NCBI GenBank assembly: GCA_943373175.1
Contig: CALSBM010000015.1
Location: 1-49,215, forward strand
Reading direction: 5' to 3'
Origin: JAIXUI01 sp943373175
GTDB taxonomy: Bacteria > Bacteroidota > Bacteroidia > UBA7662 > JAIXUI01
Length of the DNA: 49,215 bases
Notes under the pieces: model-generated
Seen by the model: the letters and a program-made list of their open reading frames with translations, nothing else
What the model was told of the DNA's origin: nothing
Databases searched by the model: none
Position numbers and translations under genes: made by a program
In this document: in pieces, positions 34,812 to 42,622 of the stretch
Position numbering within the stretch: position 1 is the first letter of the stretch
Layout of the letters: every line of letters begins with the position of its first letter

Positions 34812-36956
34812 TTAAGGAATCACTACCAAACTCTGACGATGAGCCCGGTTTCCATGGAACAACAGTACTTGGTAAAGCCCGGGAGCAAGATCAGGAATCG
34901 AAATCTGAGCTTTTCCAGTTTTCTCATCTTGTGGGTAAAGATTCACACTCCAAATTACCCTTCCTTGCATATCCAGAATTTGAGCATTGAGCTTCTCTTC
35001 CTTAATGTCTTTTAAATCGAATTCAGCAAAAACCGACTGATATGCCTTAACCGGATTGGGGTAAAGTTTGAAACTGGGTAGCCCTTCATTTCCAACAGCG
35101 GTTACGTTTCCAAGATTAAAACAAACAGTATCGTTAGTGGCATTCGAATCCGCAGGCATATTAGCCCAAACACAGAAATTAGAACCGGAAGGCAGCCCAA
35201 TAGGACTCATAGGAATGGTGAAAGTAAACAAGAGAGAGTCGCCAGGATTAATCGGACTTCCGGTATAAATCTGAGAAACCGGATTTCTGCTTCCAACCCG
35301 ATAACCTAATACAAATCCGGAAGCTTGGGTATTGCCAATATTTTTCAACCAGATACTCACGGGAGTATTGGTGGTAGGCATAACTCCAGCCTGTGGAGAG
35401 GTAACGATAGGAACGCTTAAATCATTAACACTAATACGCTCTACATCAAGACCCATCAAAAAATCTTCCTGATCACGGGCACGATAATCAGCCCAAAAAC
35501 CTGCTAAAATTTCAAAGGTTCGCCCTGAAATAGGTGAAGTAGTGTCTCTTGCAAGTGTAATGTTTGCTCCACGCATGTCCCACATAAGATAAACACCGCC
35601 AGATTGGAGCACTATTCCTGGCGAACTCAGCGGAACAACCGTGTATGTGCCTGCCAGTACTTGAGCACCCGGAACATTAACTGAATCGAGCAATGTTCCC
35701 GGCCCCCCATTTGGCCCATCATCCTTGTAAATCAATGCAGTAAAGCCCGCACCTCCTGTATTATTGGTATGAAAAAATCGGCTACCCAACACTTTCGCAG
35801 GGTAAAACGAAGGTTTAATGTATATGGCTATTCCTCCCAATCCTCCTGCCCAATTCAACCCTACACCATTCGGTGAACCATCGCTATAATCCCAACGTAC
35901 TGGAGTGCTGTTAGTATCAACCGCCACCAACTTTAACCGTTTATGGTTGTTGCTGGTAACCATATCTCCTGTTATGCCTCCCACGGTAGTGCTGAAAACA
36001 AAAGCACCCGGAGTTGTTGCCGCCCAAGGAGTTGGGAACGTGATGACCGTATCAACACCGGGAGAAAGACTTGCGATAGCAACATTTCCTAAGTTAACGA
36101 CATTCGCTCCCTGACTAATTTGTCCAGTTACGTTGAAATTGCTCAGCATTTGATTGCCATAATTTCGAACAACGGTAGAAAACGAAGAGGATATCCCGTT
36201 TACGTTTACAAAGCGAGCCCCATTCTTACTATTGTCGTTGTATCGAATACCCGCATCGGTTACCGCGTAGGTTACAACCGGAGGGTAATAAAACTTGATA
36301 CAAAAGTTATTCACCGGATACGCATTGCGCAACGCCTGCAAGCCAAGGTTTCCGGTAATGTTCTCTATTCCAATAGAAATGTCATTCCCCTGAGTAATGC
36401 CGGTCATACTCAAATAGTTAAAAGTGATGGACTTGTCGGCTCTGTTCAAGATAATCTGGAAACTGTTGCTTCCGGTAAATCCTGTTGTTTGACTCCAGTA
36501 TGGCGCATTAATCCAGCTAATGCAGATGCTGTCGCCAGAAACTTTGTAATAGCAGAGTCCGTTGTTGCCCACTCCTTGAAAATTCAAGTCTGAAAGCAAG
36601 GGAGCGATAAAGTCGTTGATTCCGGTTGGAAGGGGAATGTTTGGAAAAGGGGATGCAATGTTTCCACTGTTGAACGAAATATATCCATTAGAGCCTATCC
36701 ATAAAAACTCAGGCTGGTACCAGTAAAACTGAAAACCACCTCCAATAGCGAAAGGGCCTACCACGTTATCGTCAGCCAAACCAGTAACCGGAGTTCCTGT
36801 TGTAGCGATATCCCACCAAGCAAACACTGGCCCACCCGGCTCATTAGAATCCTTCCAAGTGTAGCCATAAGCATCAGGGCCGCCGGAGCCGGCGGATGCA
36901 ACAAAGCTCAATTGAACGAGAACACCGATGATTAGTAGAAACTTTTTCATAGACAA
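34812..36956 (-). CDS. large T9SS cargo protein, paralogue A
   Basis: A 714-residue secreted protein with a signal peptide (MSMKKFLLIIGVLVQLSFVASA). The N-terminal domain (about 23-215) holds YTWKDSNEPGGP, WWDIATTG, DDNVVGPF, WIGSNGYISF and SNSFQIILNRADKSI. The middle holds CARDB-like Ig modules (NYGNQMLSNFNVTGQI; NIGNTQASGFVLGYR), and the end is a type A T9SS sorting domain (FKLYPNPVKAYQSV to the end). It is closely related to the gene at 45720-47846; the two flank the accessory island. An ATTAAATATAA element lies just upstream of both genes and may mark a shared promoter. The function is probably adhesive or structural; no enzyme motif is seen. Confidence 0.85.
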   Translation of the reverse strand: MSMKKFLLIIGVLVQLSFVASAGSGGPDAYGYTWKDSNEPGGPVFAWWDIATTGTPVTGLADDNVVGPFAIGGGFQFYWYQPEFLWIGSNGYISFNSGNIASPFPNIPLPTGINDFIAPLLSDLNFQGVGNNGLCYYKVSGDSICISWINAPYWSQTTGFTGSNSFQIILNRADKSITFNYLSMTGITQGNDISIGIENITGNLGLQALRNAYPVNNFCIKFYYPPVVTYAVTDAGIRYNDNSKNGARFVNVNGISSSFSTVVRNYGNQMLSNFNVTGQISQGANVVNLGNVAIASLSPGVDTVITFPTPWAATTPGAFVFSTTVGGITGDMVTSNNHKRLKLVAVDTNSTPVRWDYSDGSPNGVGLNWAGGLGGIAIYIKPSFYPAKVLGSRFFHTNNTGGAGFTALIYKDDGPNGGPGTLLDSVNVPGAQVLAGTYTVVPLSSPGIVLQSGGVYLMWDMRGANITLARDTTSPISGRTFEILAGFWADYRARDQEDFLMGLDVERISVNDLSVPIVTSPQAGVMPTTNTPVSIWLKNIGNTQASGFVLGYRVGSRNPVSQIYTGSPINPGDSLLFTFTIPMSPIGLPSGSNFCVWANMPADSNATNDTVCFNLGNVTAVGNEGLPSFKLYPNPVKAYQSVFAEFDLKDIKEEKLNAQILDMQGRVIWSVNLYPQDEKTGKAQISIPDLAPGLYQVLLFHGNRAHRQSLVVIP

Positions 36957-37209
36957 CCATTTTGTACATTAAATATAATCAAATACTTGGAGACCGTGGT
37001 GCTCTTAGGCTATCACAAAGAGTATGATGAACCCCAACAAAAACACCCTGCGAAGCGAAACCGCCAGCCTGCCAATGGGACTGTTGCTTGTTACCGTCAG
37101 CGTTCTCCCAACGAAACTAATCCTCAATAGTAAGGCGGATATTTAAGCAAGTTGGAGAATATCTGGGGCAAACAACCAAAACTATCTTCTCAAAAAACAA
37201 TTGCCGCCT

Positions 37210-37226
37210 ATACCAATAGTTGGTAT
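37210..37226. promoter_or_regulatory. palindromic operator of parDE
   Basis: ATACCAA-TAG-TTGGTAT is a perfect inverted repeat with 7-bp arms, placed 20 bp before the parD start. A third half-site, TTGGTAT, lies at 37242-37248 and runs into the start codon. RHH antitoxins usually bind such repeats to repress their own operon. Confidence 0.6.
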
Positions 37227-37246
37227 ATTTGATCAAAACAATTGGT

Positions 37247-37501
37247 ATGGCAAAGAACACATCAATCCTACTTGGAGATTACTTTGACAAGTTTATAAAT
37301 AGCCAAGTCCAGTCTGGACGCTATTCGTCGGCTTCTGAAGTGATAAGAGCTGCATTGCGAATGTTTGAAATAGAAGAGAACAAGAAAAAGGAACTTATCA
37401 AAGAATTGGAAATCGGCGAAAAATCTGGTTTTAATGAAGACTTAGTCAAAAGTGATTTTATGGAAGGCCTTCACAAGAAATACTTAAAGAGTGAAAAATA
37501 A
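37247..37501 (+). CDS. parD: ParD-family ribbon-helix-helix antitoxin
   Basis: An 84-residue antitoxin. The N-terminal ribbon-helix-helix (MAKNTSILLGDYFDKFINSQ, then SGRYSSASEVIRAALRMFE) binds DNA, and the charged C-terminal tail should wrap the toxin. The frame is open from 37220, but the ATG at 37247 gives the standard N-terminus. The gene overlaps the toxin by 11 bp. It forms the first cargo segment of the accessory island. Confidence 0.9.
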   Translation: MAKNTSILLGDYFDKFINSQVQSGRYSSASEVIRAALRMFEIEENKKKELIKELEIGEKSGFNEDLVKSDFMEGLHKKYLKSEK

Positions 37502-37778
37502 ATTAAGTAGAAAGGCAGAAGAATATCTAGAAGAAATTTGGCTTTACACTTTTGAAAAATGGTCGAAAGAACAAGCGGATAGATACTTGAATCTTATTAT
37601 CGATGAGATTGAATTTTTAACCACTAACCCGAAAACTGGACAAGATTGTGATCACATCCGAAAAGATTATCGTTACTCAAAAGTAAAATCACATTTAATC
37701 TTCTATAAGTATAAAAAAACAGAAGATGTAATTGAGATTATCAGAATACTTCATGAAAGAATAGATTTAGAAAATTGA
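37491..37778 (+). CDS. parE: ParE/RelE-superfamily toxin
   Basis: A 95-residue toxin starting at GTG inside the parD end. The ParE pattern is clear: SRKAEEYLEEIWLYTFEKW at the N-terminal helices, NPKTGQDCDHIRKDYRYSKVKSHLIFYKY in the central sheet, and IIRILHERID at the C-terminus. ParE toxins generally inhibit DNA gyrase; whether this one does is not shown. It is followed about 22 bp later by the first repeat block. Confidence 0.9.
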   Translation: MKNKLSRKAEEYLEEIWLYTFEKWSKEQADRYLNLIIDEIEFLTTNPKTGQDCDHIRKDYRYSKVKSHLIFYKYKKTEDVIEIIRILHERIDLEN

Positions 37779-37899
37779 ATAAATGAATAAAACTGGCAGC
37801 GCATTACATTCATCCGAGTAGGCGAAAGCCCGTGTAACAAAAGCCGCTGAACTAGGATTTTGCCTGGGGCTTTTGCATTAAGAAGCGGTAGGCGGCAAA

Positions 37900-38016
37900 T
37901 GGAAAGAACTACAATTATAGACTATTCCGGAACCACACAGCCACGCTTCCACCAAAACCACGGAAGGCTATACACCACTCACCAAAAGAGGCGAAGAAAA
38001 GTTGAAAAGTCCTTAA
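37900..38016 (+). pseudogene. IntI-like tyrosine recombinase C-terminal relic 1
   Basis: In the frame of the Tyr codon at 37969, the translation includes ASTKTTEGYTPLTKRGEEK then KLKSP and a TAA at 38014, where the other copies read on with a Leu codon. The alignment to integrase C-termini is as for copies 2 and 3. No other part of an integrase is visible. Confidence 0.6.
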
Positions 38017-38095
38017 GATTTTTTGGAAGGAATTTGAGAAAAAACGATATTGCGCCAAAAGAAGAAAAACGCACCACTTCATCATTAACAACGGA

Positions 38096-38212
38096 TAACA
38101 TACTAATAATGTGCTTAATAGGCCACATTCGCACGAAAGCGAACTATTAGCAATGCGTGATTCATCCCCACACGGCCTATATCACGCAGGAGTGCTCATA
38201 TTAGGGTGTTGG
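38096..38212 (+). other. attC-like hairpin 1
   Basis: An imperfect palindrome of about 117 nt. The outer arms AACATACTAATAATG and CATATTAGGGTGTT pair, the inner arms ATAGGCC and GGCCTAT pair, and an apical stem TTCGC/GCGAA lies between. The layout matches the R''/L''...L'/R' plan of integron attC sites. The end GTTGGTG only partly fits the GTTRRRY core. Confidence 0.5.
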
Positions 38213-38242
38213 TGGCAAGCGTAGCGGAAGACACAACCATCG

Positions 38243-38626
38243 ATGACAAAGACAAGCATTAATAAAATATTGACCTATTGTATTGCGACAATTTGGATTG
38301 CAAACGGACTTTTTTGTAAGGTTCTAAATCTTGTTCCTAGACACGAACAAATTGTTGCAAGAATATTAGGTGCCGACTATTCTCGACCACTGACAATTAT
38401 AATCGGACTTTCAGAAATCATCATGGCTGTTTGGATTTTAAGTGGCTATAAGACAAAGTTAAATGCTATTGCACAAATAACTATAGTTGCGACAATGAAC
38501 ACACTTGAATTTATACTTGTTCCCGACTTGTTGCTTTGGGGGAAATTAAATTCATTGTTTGCATCTATTTTTATTTTAGTTGTTTACTTAAACGAATTTT
38601 ATCTTAATAAAAAACAACTCAAATAA
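38243..38626 (+). CDS. DoxX-like family membrane protein
   Basis: A 127-residue protein with four predicted membrane helices (about 9-27, 48-68, 73-93 and 98-120). WIANGLFCKVLNLVPRHEQIVARILG and the helix ending ILSGYKTKLNAIAQ suggest a DoxX-like protein. It is AT-rich like the rest of the island. It is 4 bp before the DUF2071 gene and opens the second cargo segment. Confidence 0.72.
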   Translation: MTKTSINKILTYCIATIWIANGLFCKVLNLVPRHEQIVARILGADYSRPLTIIIGLSEIIMAVWILSGYKTKLNAIAQITIVATMNTLEFILVPDLLLWGKLNSLFASIFILVVYLNEFYLNKKQLK

Positions 38627-38630
38627 CTCG

Positions 38631-39368
38631 ATGCTTTCATTTCTAAAAGACCACCCATTTGCAGTTGAAGCGTATTTTGAAAGTTCGCTAGTTTTGACTT
38701 TTGCAGTTCCAAAAGAACAATTACAAAATCATATTCCAGAATGTTTGCAGCTTGACACATTTCATGACAAATGGGCTTTTGTTGCAGTTGCAATGGTTCA
38801 AACTAAAGACTTGCGACCAAAAGGTTTTCCGAAATTTATGGGTAACGACTTTTTTCTAATAGGTTATCGTGTTTTTGTACGCTACACAAATAATGCGGGT
38901 AAAAGTTTACGTGGTTTGTATATTCTGAGGTCAGAAACAGACAAAACGAAAATGAAATTTTTTGGAAACATATTTACACATTACAACTACACCACAACGG
39001 ACATAAAACAAGTTGAAAAACAAAACACAAAAGATATATCCTCGAATAAATCAAAGTTCAAAATCACAATAGACAAGACGGAAGAACAGATTTCTTTGCC
39101 TGAACATTCCCCTTTTGTAGACTGGAAGGAAGCAAGAAGATTTGCTGGACCTTTGCCTTTTACATTTACATATAACAAAGAAACCAAAGAAGTTTTAATC
39201 ATTGAAGGGGTAAGACAAAACTGGACACCAAATCCAGTCAAAGTTATTGATTACAATTTCGATTTTTTAAATACTCTAAAACTTGAAAATCCATTATTGG
39301 CAAATGCTTTCATTATTAAAAACATTCCATACTATTGGAAAAAAGGCAAAATTGAACTATGGAAATAG
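38631..39368 (+). CDS. DUF2071 (YqjF-like) family protein
   Basis: A 245-residue soluble protein. SSLVLTFAVPKEQLQNHIPECLQLDTF followed by WAFVAVAMVQTKDLRPKGFP matches DUF2071, an acetoacetate-decarboxylase-like fold. Later landmarks are FFLIGYRVFVRYTN, RGLYILRSETDKTKM and RFAGPLPFTFTYNKE. The function is unknown. The end overlaps the methyltransferase gene by 10 bp. Confidence 0.75.
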   Translation: MLSFLKDHPFAVEAYFESSLVLTFAVPKEQLQNHIPECLQLDTFHDKWAFVAVAMVQTKDLRPKGFPKFMGNDFFLIGYRVFVRYTNNAGKSLRGLYILRSETDKTKMKFFGNIFTHYNYTTTDIKQVEKQNTKDISSNKSKFKITIDKTEEQISLPEHSPFVDWKEARRFAGPLPFTFTYNKETKEVLIIEGVRQNWTPNPVKVIDYNFDFLNTLKLENPLLANAFIIKNIPYYWKKGKIELWK

Positions 39369-40108
39369 AGAGACGAAATTTTCAAGGAGTATTAAATATT
39401 TTAAGCTTCAACCGACACTTTTATATTCTTGGGTTCATTGCTTTGGCATTAATTATAGGGAGTAAATTTATTTTCAATTGGCATAATGGCTTGTTTTGGG
39501 TGGTTATTTTGACATTCATTTATGGATTAATAATGCCGTTATTTGTTTCTGCCTATGTTTATGATTTCTCTGGCTTTTATAATTTTGACTGGTTAAAGAA
39601 AATGAAAATAGATGATACAAAAGACAAATTCAATTTGAACATCAACGCAGGCTTTGACGAAACAAGTTTTATTATAGAAAGTATTTTGCCTAATTCCAAA
39701 CTGCAAGTGTATGACTTCTATAACGCCAAACAGCATACAGAACCAGCAATTATCCGAGCAAGAAAGGTTAGTTTGTTTTATCCAAATACACAACAAATCA
39801 ATTCAAATTCAATTCCATTAAATGACAATTCGGTTGACAACATCTTTTTACTATCAGCAATTCACGAAATTCGTAGACAAGATGAAAAAGTACAATTTTT
39901 AAAAGAATGTCGCAGAGTTTGTAAGCCAAACGGCAATGTGATTATGGTGGAACATTTGCGAGATTTTCCAAACTTTGTAGCATTTACAATCGGTTTTACG
40001 CATTTTTTCTCAAAAGCAACTTGGAAAAAAGCATTTAAAGAAGCCGGGTTTACATCATTTAAAGAAACAAAGTTTACACCTTTTATGTCAATCTTTAATT
40101 GCAACTAA
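39359..40108 (+). CDS. membrane-anchored class I SAM methyltransferase-like protein
   Basis: A 249-residue protein with two N-terminal hydrophobic helices (about 22-40 and 46-68), then a methyltransferase-like domain. DNSVDNIFLLSAIHEI corresponds to motif II, FLKECRRVCKPNGNVIMVEH to motif III, and an aromatic-rich C-terminus follows. The Gly-rich SAM loop is weak: the region FIIESILPNSKLQVYDFYN lacks the usual GxGxG. SAM binding is therefore uncertain, and the domain could be degenerate. It overlaps the genes on both sides. Confidence 0.65.
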   Translation: MEIERRNFQGVLNILSFNRHFYILGFIALALIIGSKFIFNWHNGLFWVVILTFIYGLIMPLFVSAYVYDFSGFYNFDWLKKMKIDDTKDKFNLNINAGFDETSFIIESILPNSKLQVYDFYNAKQHTEPAIIRARKVSLFYPNTQQINSNSIPLNDNSVDNIFLLSAIHEIRRQDEKVQFLKECRRVCKPNGNVIMVEHLRDFPNFVAFTIGFTHFFSKATWKKAFKEAGFTSFKETKFTPFMSIFNCN

Positions 40109-40503
40109 TGGAAATACAATTTAAAATAACTGGTGTCTTATTAATTGCTTTGGCATTGGTTCATATTGTCTTTCCAAAGTACTTTAACTGGGACAAAGAA
40201 CTTAAATCTTTGAGTTTAATCAATCGACAAATGATGACAGTACATACATTTTTCATATCATTTACAGTATTACTTATGGGTTTACTTTGCTTGACATCTT
40301 CTGCCGAACTAATTGAAACCAATTTTGGCAAAAAAATATCACTTGGACTTGGAGTATTCTGGACTGTTAGACTTGTCATTCAGTTTTTTGGTTACTCGAC
40401 TGAACTTTGGAAAGGAAAGAAATTTGAAACATTTATGCACATAATATTTTCGTTACTTTGGACATATTTAAGTATCATATTTTTGACAACATATTTTAAT
40501 TGA
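40108..40503 (+). CDS. small four-helix membrane protein
   Basis: A 131-residue protein with four hydrophobic helices (about 8-24, 45-65, 74-95 and 108-128). The ATG at 40108 overlaps the stop of the previous gene (TAATG). Charged spots include NWDKELKSLSLINRQMMTVHTFF. I do not recognise a family. The strict coupling suggests it works with the DUF2071 and methyltransferase-like proteins. The stop is 37 bp before repeat block 2. Confidence 0.7.
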   Translation: MEIQFKITGVLLIALALVHIVFPKYFNWDKELKSLSLINRQMMTVHTFFISFTVLLMGLLCLTSSAELIETNFGKKISLGLGVFWTVRLVIQFFGYSTELWKGKKFETFMHIIFSLLWTYLSIIFLTTYFN

Positions 40504-40613
40504 CAACAACAAGAAACATAGCGGACAGAAGAACGCCAGCACCTAACATCCGTCCAAGCAGCCTCAGCCCCTGATACCAAAAGCCCCAGAACAAGGATTC
40601 TTGTCTGGAGCTT

Positions 40614-40802
40614 TTGCATTACGCGGTGTTGCCCGGCACTTGCAGTGAGATTGTAAACGTATTCAAAGAAACAATACCGTTGCAACCTATTCCGAAACCA
40701 CAAAGCCTCGCTTCCACCAAAACCATCGAAGTCTATACACCGCTCACCAAAAGAGGCGAAGAAAAGTTGAAAAGTCCTTTGGAATTTTTGGAAGGGGTTT
40801 GA
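40614..40802 (+). pseudogene. IntI-like tyrosine recombinase C-terminal relic 2
   Basis: The open frame encodes 62 residues ending STKTIEVYTPLTKRGEEK, LKSPLEFLEGV and a stop. The last 30 residues match the C-terminal tail of IntI-type integrases: the catalytic Tyr (codon 40734-40736) is followed by exactly 12 residues and then SPL[DE], as in IntI1 (YTHVLKVGGAGVR-SPLD). The first half does not resemble an integrase and is decayed or unrelated. There is no upstream catalytic core, so it is not functional as a recombinase. Confidence 0.65.
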
Positions 40803-40858
40803 GAAAAAACGATATTGCAACAAGAGACAAAAAACTCTCCTCTACCTCATTTAAAATG

Positions 40859-40980
40859 GATAACATCCTAATAATGAACACCATAGGCCACCTTCGCACG
40901 AAAGCGAACTACGCGCAATGAGTGATACATCCCCGCACGGCATATATCAAGCAAGAGTTCGCATATTTAGGATGTTATGC
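40859..40980 (+). other. attC-like hairpin 2
   Basis: An imperfect palindrome of about 120 nt. The left arm ATAACATCCTAATAATG pairs with the right arm CATATTTAGGATGTTAT almost completely. An apical stem TTCGC/GCGAA is conserved, and the inner ATAGGCC/GGCATAT arm is weakened by one change. The end GTTATGC is the same heptamer used in Vibrio cholerae attC (VCR) sites, from memory. The overall size equals VCR length (about 120-126 nt). Confidence 0.55.
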
Positions 40981-41005
40981 GTAACTTTTAGACAACGACT
41001 ACACA

Positions 41006-42154
41006 TTGAAGAAACTACTTAAAATAATCTTAATAGTTTTGGCAATACTTTCCGTTGCGAACTTCTTACTTAACAAATTTTTCTTTAAGTCCGACCTTGA
41101 CCGAGAACCCGAGTTGACAGACCTTAAAGAAAGTACCTTTGAATTTTCATCAACCAAGCCATTTTATTTCAAAGTTGACAACAATTTATACTATTCGGCA
41201 GACGGAAAACTTGACTATTCAAGAAAACCAATTTGGGAAGGAGAAATTGAAGAGGCATACATTTCCCCAAATAGCAAGTATGCTTTAATCTATTTTGACA
41301 ACGACATGAATCTTATTGACAGTAATGGAAAAGTAATCTTCAAAATTGACGACTGCACTGATTTAATTGCTGTTGAAAAAGACAAGAAATCGGGACGCTT
41401 TAATAGCTCCGAAGTTCAATGGAGTAAAAATTCAGATTTCTTTTTAATATCTCAAGACAAAATTTGGGACAAAAATTTCAGCAAGAAAAATAAATCAAGC
41501 ATTTACAAGTATTCAATCGCAGACAATTCTTTCAAAACATTCATAGACCTTGATGAAGAACTACAAGGCGACTTTGTATTAAGCCAAAATGAAAAATATA
41601 TCTATTACGAATTTGCAACGACAAATGGAGATTTGGCATTTAAAAAAATCGACCTAACAAATCATAAAATTATTTCTGAACACTATCAAGACGACAGTTT
41701 AAAATTAACAAACATTAGTGCAGAAAGTGTTTTCATTAACTACAACAAATTCAAAGACAATTTTCAAGGCAATAGTTTTGACCTGAAAAGTATAATTACA
41801 ACAGCAAGGACAGGTGATATAGGACTTTACTACAAAGACAACGACACGACTGTAAAACTTTTAAGCGGAACTTGGGGTTATGGAGCATTTAAAGGAAATA
41901 ATTTTGACTACTTTGACAATGGTTTTTATTTATGCGGCAATAAATATTTTATCGCAAACATTTCTGCTAAAAACTTTTCTGGACAGCTGGTTATCGACAC
42001 AAAAGCATATAAAATAATGAAATTGGCAAAGAAGACAGAGTTTTATTTCAATGTAAATTCAACCGACTGCAACGACTTTGTTTTTCGGTATGAAATAGAA
42101 CCGAATGTTAAATTTGCGACATCGGTTAGTTTGGAAACTGAAGGACGGAAATAA
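41006..42154 (+). CDS. membrane-anchored protein of unknown function
   Basis: A 382-residue protein read from a TTG at 41006, the only start near the N-terminal hydrophobic helix (about 5-22, KKLLKIILIVLAILSVANFL). The rest is extracytoplasmic, with repeating strand-turn-strand units (for example EAYISPNSKYALIYFDNDMN, VQWSKNSDFFLISQD, FVLSQNEKYIYYEF) that look like blades of a beta-propeller. I recognise no family. It is AT-rich and is the only gene between blocks 2 and 3, exactly like a single-gene cassette. The stop is 6 bp before block 3. Confidence 0.75.
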   Translation: MKKLLKIILIVLAILSVANFLLNKFFFKSDLDREPELTDLKESTFEFSSTKPFYFKVDNNLYYSADGKLDYSRKPIWEGEIEEAYISPNSKYALIYFDNDMNLIDSNGKVIFKIDDCTDLIAVEKDKKSGRFNSSEVQWSKNSDFFLISQDKIWDKNFSKKNKSSIYKYSIADNSFKTFIDLDEELQGDFVLSQNEKYIYYEFATTNGDLAFKKIDLTNHKIISEHYQDDSLKLTNISAESVFINYNKFKDNFQGNSFDLKSIITTARTGDIGLYYKDNDTTVKLLSGTWGYGAFKGNNFDYFDNGFYLCGNKYFIANISAKNFSGQLVIDTKAYKIMKLAKKTEFYFNVNSTDCNDFVFRYEIEPNVKFATSVSLETEGRK

Positions 42155-42233
42155 AGCTACGCCCAACATCCGTCCGAGCAGCCTCAACCCCTAGAACCAA
42201 AAGCCACAGAACAAGAATTCTTGCCTGGGGCTT

Positions 42234-42422
42234 TTGCATTACACGGTGTTGACCCGCACTTGCAGTGAGTTAGTAAACGCATTCAAAGAAACAATCCCGT
42301 TGCAACCTATTCCGAAACCACAAAGCCACGCTTCCACCAAAACCACCGAAGTCTATACACCGCTCACCAAAAGAGGCGAAGAAAAGTTGAAAAGTCCTTT
42401 GGATTTTTTGGAGAGGATTTGA
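42234..42422 (+). pseudogene. IntI-like tyrosine recombinase C-terminal relic 3
   Basis: The frame encodes 62 residues ending ASTKTTEVYTPLTKRGEEK, LKSPLDFLERI and a stop. It is the best-preserved copy: KTTEVYT with the catalytic Tyr codon at 42354-42356, and SPLD at the fixed distance of 12 residues. Compared with copy 2 the changes are mostly non-synonymous, which argues against selection for the protein. Confidence 0.65.
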
Positions 42423-42478
42423 GAAAAAACGATATTGCAATTAGAGACAAAACGCTCCTCTACTTTCTTCAAAATAGA

Positions 42479-42594
42479 TAACATACTAATAATGCGCTCA
42501 ATAGGCCACCTTCGCACGAAAGCGAACTATGCGCAATGCGTAATACATCCCCACGCGGCCTATATCACGCAAGAGTGAGCAAATTAGGATGTTG
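42479..42594 (+). other. attC-like hairpin 3
   Basis: An imperfect palindrome of about 116 nt. The outer arms AACATACTAATAATGCGCTC and GAGTGAGCAAATTAGGATGTT pair with bulges, the inner arms ATAGGCC and GGCCTAT pair perfectly, and the apical TTCGC/GCGAA stem is kept. The right end is GTTGGTGG. Confidence 0.5.
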
Positions 42595-42622
42595 GTGGCT
42601 ATTTTAAGAAACAACTATAAAA

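Larger units (their letters stand above)
37800..38216 (+). repeat. integron-like repeat block 1
   Basis: The most diverged copy of the island repeat, after parE. In order it has a degenerate left end (ATTCATCCGAGTAGGC), an imperfect hairpin at 37839-37874 ending CTGGGGCTTTT, an integrase C-terminal fragment with a premature stop, and an attC-like hairpin ending in GGGTGTTGGTGG. The next gene (38243) begins 26 bp after it. The ORF at 37860-38150 inside it is out of frame with the integrase relic and is not a gene. Confidence 0.85.
40541..40980 (+). repeat. integron-like repeat block 2
   Basis: A full-length copy of about 440 bp. The left end is ACCTAACATCC (the first seven bases fit RYYYAAC) and the right end is GGATGTTATGC, nearly its inverse. 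In order it holds a hairpin at 40579-40615 (AAAAGCCCCAGA against TCTGGAGCTTTT), the integrase relic, and the attC-like hairpin. It closely resembles block 3 along its whole length. It begins 37 bp after one gene and ends 25 bp before the next. Confidence 0.9.
42161..42598 (+). repeat. integron-like repeat block 3
   Basis: A second full-length copy (about 438 bp). The left end is GCCCAACATCC (the first seven bases fit RYYYAAC exactly) and the right end is GGATGTTGGTGGC. The internal order is the same as in block 2: hairpin 42199-42235, integrase relic, attC-like hairpin. It begins 6 bp after the stop of the orphan gene. Confidence 0.9.

Noticed and set aside
37860..38150. 96-codon frame in repeat block 1
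   Set aside because: It is out of frame with the integrase relic found in all long blocks and has no support of its own.
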